From positions 1 to 15,051 of the forward strand of contig CAZDML010000042.1 in NCBI GenBank assembly GCA_964506645.1: a stretch of DNA of 15,051 bases, written 5' to 3'. The position numbers were made by a program, and so were the translations under genes. Below the pieces are notes generated by a model. That model was given only the letters and a program-made list of their open reading frames with translations. It did no database searches and was not told the DNA's origin. Below, one piece after another: positions 12,245 through 15,051 of this stretch (the first letter of the stretch is position 1; each line of letters opens with the position of its first letter). Source of the stretch: CAZDML01 sp964506645 (GTDB lineage Bacteria; Elusimicrobiota; Elusimicrobia; 2-01-FULL-59-12).

Positions 12245-15051
12245 AGGCGGCGGTCGCCAGGCGCCAGGAGGGTGAAGGGGCAGGAAAGGATGTCATAAGC
12301 TCCCACCATCTCTGAACCTTATGTACGAAGAGCGTGATGAGATCCCCGCTCTCATCCCCTCCACCTCCCTGTGATGGGCGTTCTGCGATAATTTCGTAGA
12401 GGTAATGAGGGTTCTCACCGGAAGGTTCATAGATAAATACACTAAAAAGATGGTTCTTCCCTTGGTTTTTAAGAAAGGTGCGCAGATCATCCTCCAGTTG
12501 TACACGCAACTTCTCAGATGACGCTATGGAAAATGCAGCCAGCGCCTCGGAATGGGGAGGTTCAAAAAGAAGATAGCCAGCCGGTGCATGTGCTTGGATA
12601 ATCTCTAGGAGTTGATCCCGGGTGAAATCCGAGTGAAATGCCAGAGGCGGCATTCCTTGGTGTTCAATATCTCTGATGCGGTTTTCAAGAGCTTTGCGCT
12701 CGCTAGGGGACTCTACGGGGATCTCGGGGTCCTTCGGTGCGGTTTTCACCGCCTCTTGGTGCGCTGTGACTGGAGTGCGAGTGCTCAGAATCCGAGCAGA
12801 GATTACGTAGTGGAAATAGGTCAATAAGAGTGCCTGACTGAGAAGGGGAGGGAGCTGATGCGGGGCAATTACAGAACGCAGTACGAGCAGGAGAGTCATA
12901 GAAATGAGCGTTGCTCTCCCGATAGCTCCTTTCTCTTTGGAAAATGCAAATCGCATTTTCTCGGCCAGCGAGGATCCCGGTGCTCCTGGTAAGTGCAGAA
13001 AATGCCAGACAAAAATAGAGAGAAGGACGGGCAGAAGCCAGAGCAGGGGGATGTCTTTGTAAGGCAGTGGAAGCTGCGAGGAAATTTTCTGGGCAGCGAA
13101 CGTCATGAAGAGTCCGGATTCAAGCACAGCCGGAACAAAGGCTTGACCAAATTTTCCTTTCCCGAAGCGGTCGTAAAATTTCTGCAGCCACGGCCAGCGG
13201 CCACCTCTGTTTTGTTGGCGACGGTCTTCTTTCGATGTGCGTAAATTGGTGGCACGTGCCTGGGCAGCATTAAATTGGCTTTTGTTGCCGCGCCGTAATT
13301 CGATACGAGCCCAGAGTTCCCATGCTTCGGCGATTTTCAAAAGACTTTCATGAAGGATTTGTTTGTCTTTAGGGTCTTCTGAATGGAGGACATGTGCTGC
13401 GTCTTCGATATGCCCTGCTTGGAGATGTTTTTTGGCTTTGCTAATTCTGCGTAGTGCTTCTTTATGTTGATCCTCCCTATTCTCACGATCAATCTGCTCA
13501 TCAGACAGTTGATTGTGCGCTACCCAGTTCATGGAGATATCTTTGTGATCGTGTGGAACACTCTCTACGATTTGCGGATAAAACGCAACGCCAATCCGAT
13601 ACAACGTCGATCTTGCTCGATGGAATAATCGATCGTAAAGGCCTTTGCCATATCCGAGTCGATTGTTTTTCTGGTCAAAAGCCAATCCCGGGAAAAACGC
13701 CATATTAATTTCATCGGGGTCGCTTAAGATGTCCAGGCTTTTGGGTGAAGCGATGTCATCTTGCCGAGCGTTTAAATCGGTCTCCATATTTCGAATTCGA
13801 TAAAGAACGTAGCTCCCGTTTTCGTTACGCGGGACATAGACTTTTTTCCCTTCTTGGAGAGCCTCATACATCAAGGAGCGAATGTCGACTTCGCGACGTT
13901 CGGTGGGGAGGTAAAAAAGGATGTGGTTGGCATGACCCCAATGGGGGCCGAGCTTTCTGCGAATAATTTGACAGATTTGAGCGCTCCATGTCTGGTAGTC
14001 CCCTGGAGGGACTTCGTTGAGTCGATCTTTCATCGTATCGCGCAACTTCTGCTTTGCAGAGCGTCGCGAGTATGGACGTGGAATAGCTCTGGCTGTTTCC
14101 TCTCCCTGGGCAACAATATGAAACGTATGTTGCTCCGGAGAGGTTACGTTGCACTCAAATTCAGGAACTGCATCAAAAAGTTTGCTCTTTATAGCAGCGA
14201 TAAAGGTTTTTACAGAATAAGCGCTTTGGGTTATGTCATTCCAGAAAATGGCTTGACCATGGGGAGCAAGTAAGCGCGACAGCCCCTGTATAAACCGAGA
14301 GAAGGTTTTTTCTCCCGGATCGCCGTCCCAATGTTGCTCCATATGGTGGGTCTTGCGGCGTTTAAACCAAAGAGCGGGCATATTCCAAATGATTTGAGTA
14401 AACGTTAGACCAGGGAGTGTCGGCTGGCCATCCAATGTGATGAGGTTGTCTCCTTGATAGACTTCCGCAGGGATCCCTGCAAGGACAGTGACAGCGCGCG
14501 TATTGGCGACTTCAAGCGCATTTAGGCCTATGGCGTACACTTTCGCTTGTGATTTTAGCCAGAGTAGCAGCGTATCAAGACCACTGCCTGGACCCAGAAC
14601 GAGAACAGGTTCTCCGGGCGTGGATCGTAATTCTTTATGAAGGGTCTTGTAATACCCTTCATCGGCCCCTTGATTGAGAGCTGGGGGATACACCGTTGGG
14701 AAAATGGGAAATACGTAGAGAGGAAATTGATTTTTAAATTGCGATGCTTTTTCGAACATGCGGTCGATTTCGTCATGGGAGAGTTCAAAATCGTGCAGAA
14801 CGACCTTCTGATTCTTTAAATCAAATCCCGTCAACTGAAAAGGAGACAGTGTCGAAAGTTCAGCCACATAAGGAGGCATGAAATGTTTTTTTCTATAAGC
14901 CTGGATGAGAGCTTTGTTTGATGCAAAGGTGTCGACAAACTGGTGCCATGCGGCTTTGGCGCTCTCATCGAATTGTTCAGGAAGGGGTATATGGTACGGC
15001 GCGATATTTAAAAAATGCAGGCTGACGCGCTTTCGTGTCGCCAGAGGTGTG
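12243..15051 (-). CDS. Large fusion: methyltransferase-like domain + 5-formyltetrahydrofolate cyclo-ligase + membrane region (5' end beyond window)
   Basis: The frame is open to the right edge (57 codons upstream of the ATG at 14879), so the true start is outside; 935 residues are visible. Numbered from that ATG: residues 90-215 look like a SAM methyltransferase Rossmann domain (VLVLGPGSGLDTLLLW, motif-IV-like IIWNMPALWF). Residues 272-456 are a 5-formyl-THF cyclo-ligase domain (KQKLRDTMKDRL, YLPTERREVDIRSL, PGLAFDQKNNRLGYGKGLYDR), which converts 5-formyl-THF to methenyl-THF with ATP. Residues 457-560 are charged and helical, TPR-like. Residues 579-697 hold about four hydrophobic membrane segments. 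Residues 728-860 are an unrecognised soluble domain. By eye it is less GC-rich than its neighbours. The stop lies 32 nt before hemDE. The cyclo-ligase call is firm; the other roles are not known. Confidence 0.8.
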   Translation of the reverse strand, partial: TPLATRKRVSLHFLNIAPYHIPLPEQFDESAKAAWHQFVDTFASNKALIQAYRKKHFMPPYVAELSTLSPFQLTGFDLKNQKVVLHDFELSHDEIDRMFEKASQFKNQFPLYVFPIFPTVYPPALNQGADEGYYKTLHKELRSTPGEPVLVLGPGSGLDTLLLWLKSQAKVYAIGLNALEVANTRAVTVLAGIPAEVYQGDNLITLDGQPTLPGLTFTQIIWNMPALWFKRRKTHHMEQHWDGDPGEKTFSRFIQGLSRLLAPHGQAIFWNDITQSAYSVKTFIAAIKSKLFDAVPEFECNVTSPEQHTFHIVAQGEETARAIPRPYSRRSAKQKLRDTMKDRLNEVPPGDYQTWSAQICQIIRRKLGPHWGHANHILFYLPTERREVDIRSLMYEALQEGKKVYVPRNENGSYVLYRIRNMETDLNARQDDIASPKSLDILSDPDEINMAFFPGLAFDQKNNRLGYGKGLYDRLFHRARSTLYRIGVAFYPQIVESVPHDHKDISMNWVAHNQLSDEQIDRENREDQHKEALRRISKAKKHLQAGHIEDAAHVLHSEDPKDKQILHESLLKIAEAWELWARIELRRGNKSQFNAAQARATNLRTSKEDRRQQNRGGRWPWLQKFYDRFGKGKFGQAFVPAVLESGLFMTFAAQKISSQLPLPYKDIPLLWLLPVLLSIFVWHFLHLPGAPGSSLAEKMRFAFSKEKGAIGRATLISMTLLLVLRSVIAPHQLPPLLSQALLLTYFHYVISARILSTRTPVTAHQEAVKTAPKDPEIPVESPSERKALENRIRDIEHQGMPPLAFHSDFTRDQLLEIIQAHAPAGYLLFEPPHSEALAAFSIASSEKLRVQLEDDLRTFLKNQGKNHLFSVFIYEPSGENPHYLYEIIAERPSQGGGGDESGDLITLFVHKVQRWWELMTSFPAPSPSWRLATAA

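Overview
The window looks like a chromosomal segment from a diderm (Gram-negative-type) bacterium of moderate to high GC. It encodes an outer-membrane beta-barrel and periplasmic thiol proteins next to housekeeping genes for methionine, tRNA charging and heme. I cannot assign the lineage firmly. The large multidomain fusion at the right edge, a DUF1844 gene and an actinobacterial-like ferrochelatase fit an uncultured phylum (Omnitrophota or something similar) better than a well-known model group, but that is inference. No transposase, integrase, CRISPR array or rRNA is seen. || Layout. 1-2415 (minus): a thioredoxin-like redoxin gene overlaps by one base the start of metH, which runs off the left edge. 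2416-2464: a very short divergent promoter region built around a perfect AT-rich palindrome. 2465-4440 (plus): gltX, a DUF1844 gene and a tRNA-Gln(CUG) whose acceptor stem is extended to a perfect 18-bp helix. 4475-7800 (plus): a small cysteine-rich exported protein, an outer-membrane barrel with a His-rich loop, and a full-length ScsB/DsbD-type thiol reductant transporter. I read these three as one envelope thiol/metal module. 7756-12210 (minus): the tightly packed heme operon hemDE (fusion)-hemH-hemY, which converges on and overlaps the dsbD-like gene by 45 bp. 12243-15051 (minus): a very large protein, 5' end beyond the window, that joins a Rossmann methyltransferase-like domain, a 5-formyltetrahydrofolate cyclo-ligase domain, a helical region, about four membrane segments and an unrecognised C-terminal domain. 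|| How the genes work together. The heme genes cover uroporphyrinogen III formation, its decarboxylation, porphyrinogen oxidation and iron insertion, in the same hemE-hemH-hemY order as in Bacillus. MetH and the cyclo-ligase domain both act in one-carbon/folate metabolism. gltX and tRNA-Gln are linked, which suits indirect Gln-tRNA formation. || Most notable points: a REP-like inverted pair of palindromes lies in frame exactly at the HemD/HemE junction; the tRNA-Gln is embedded in a long perfect helix; the methyltransferase-cyclo-ligase-membrane fusion is unusual; and several starts (gltX, hemDE, perhaps the dsbD-like gene) have a -10-like box 6-7 nt before ATG and no Shine-Dalgarno sequence, suggesting leaderless mRNAs. 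No stretch over 300 bases lacks a gene; the longest gap (4313-4474) holds the tRNA.
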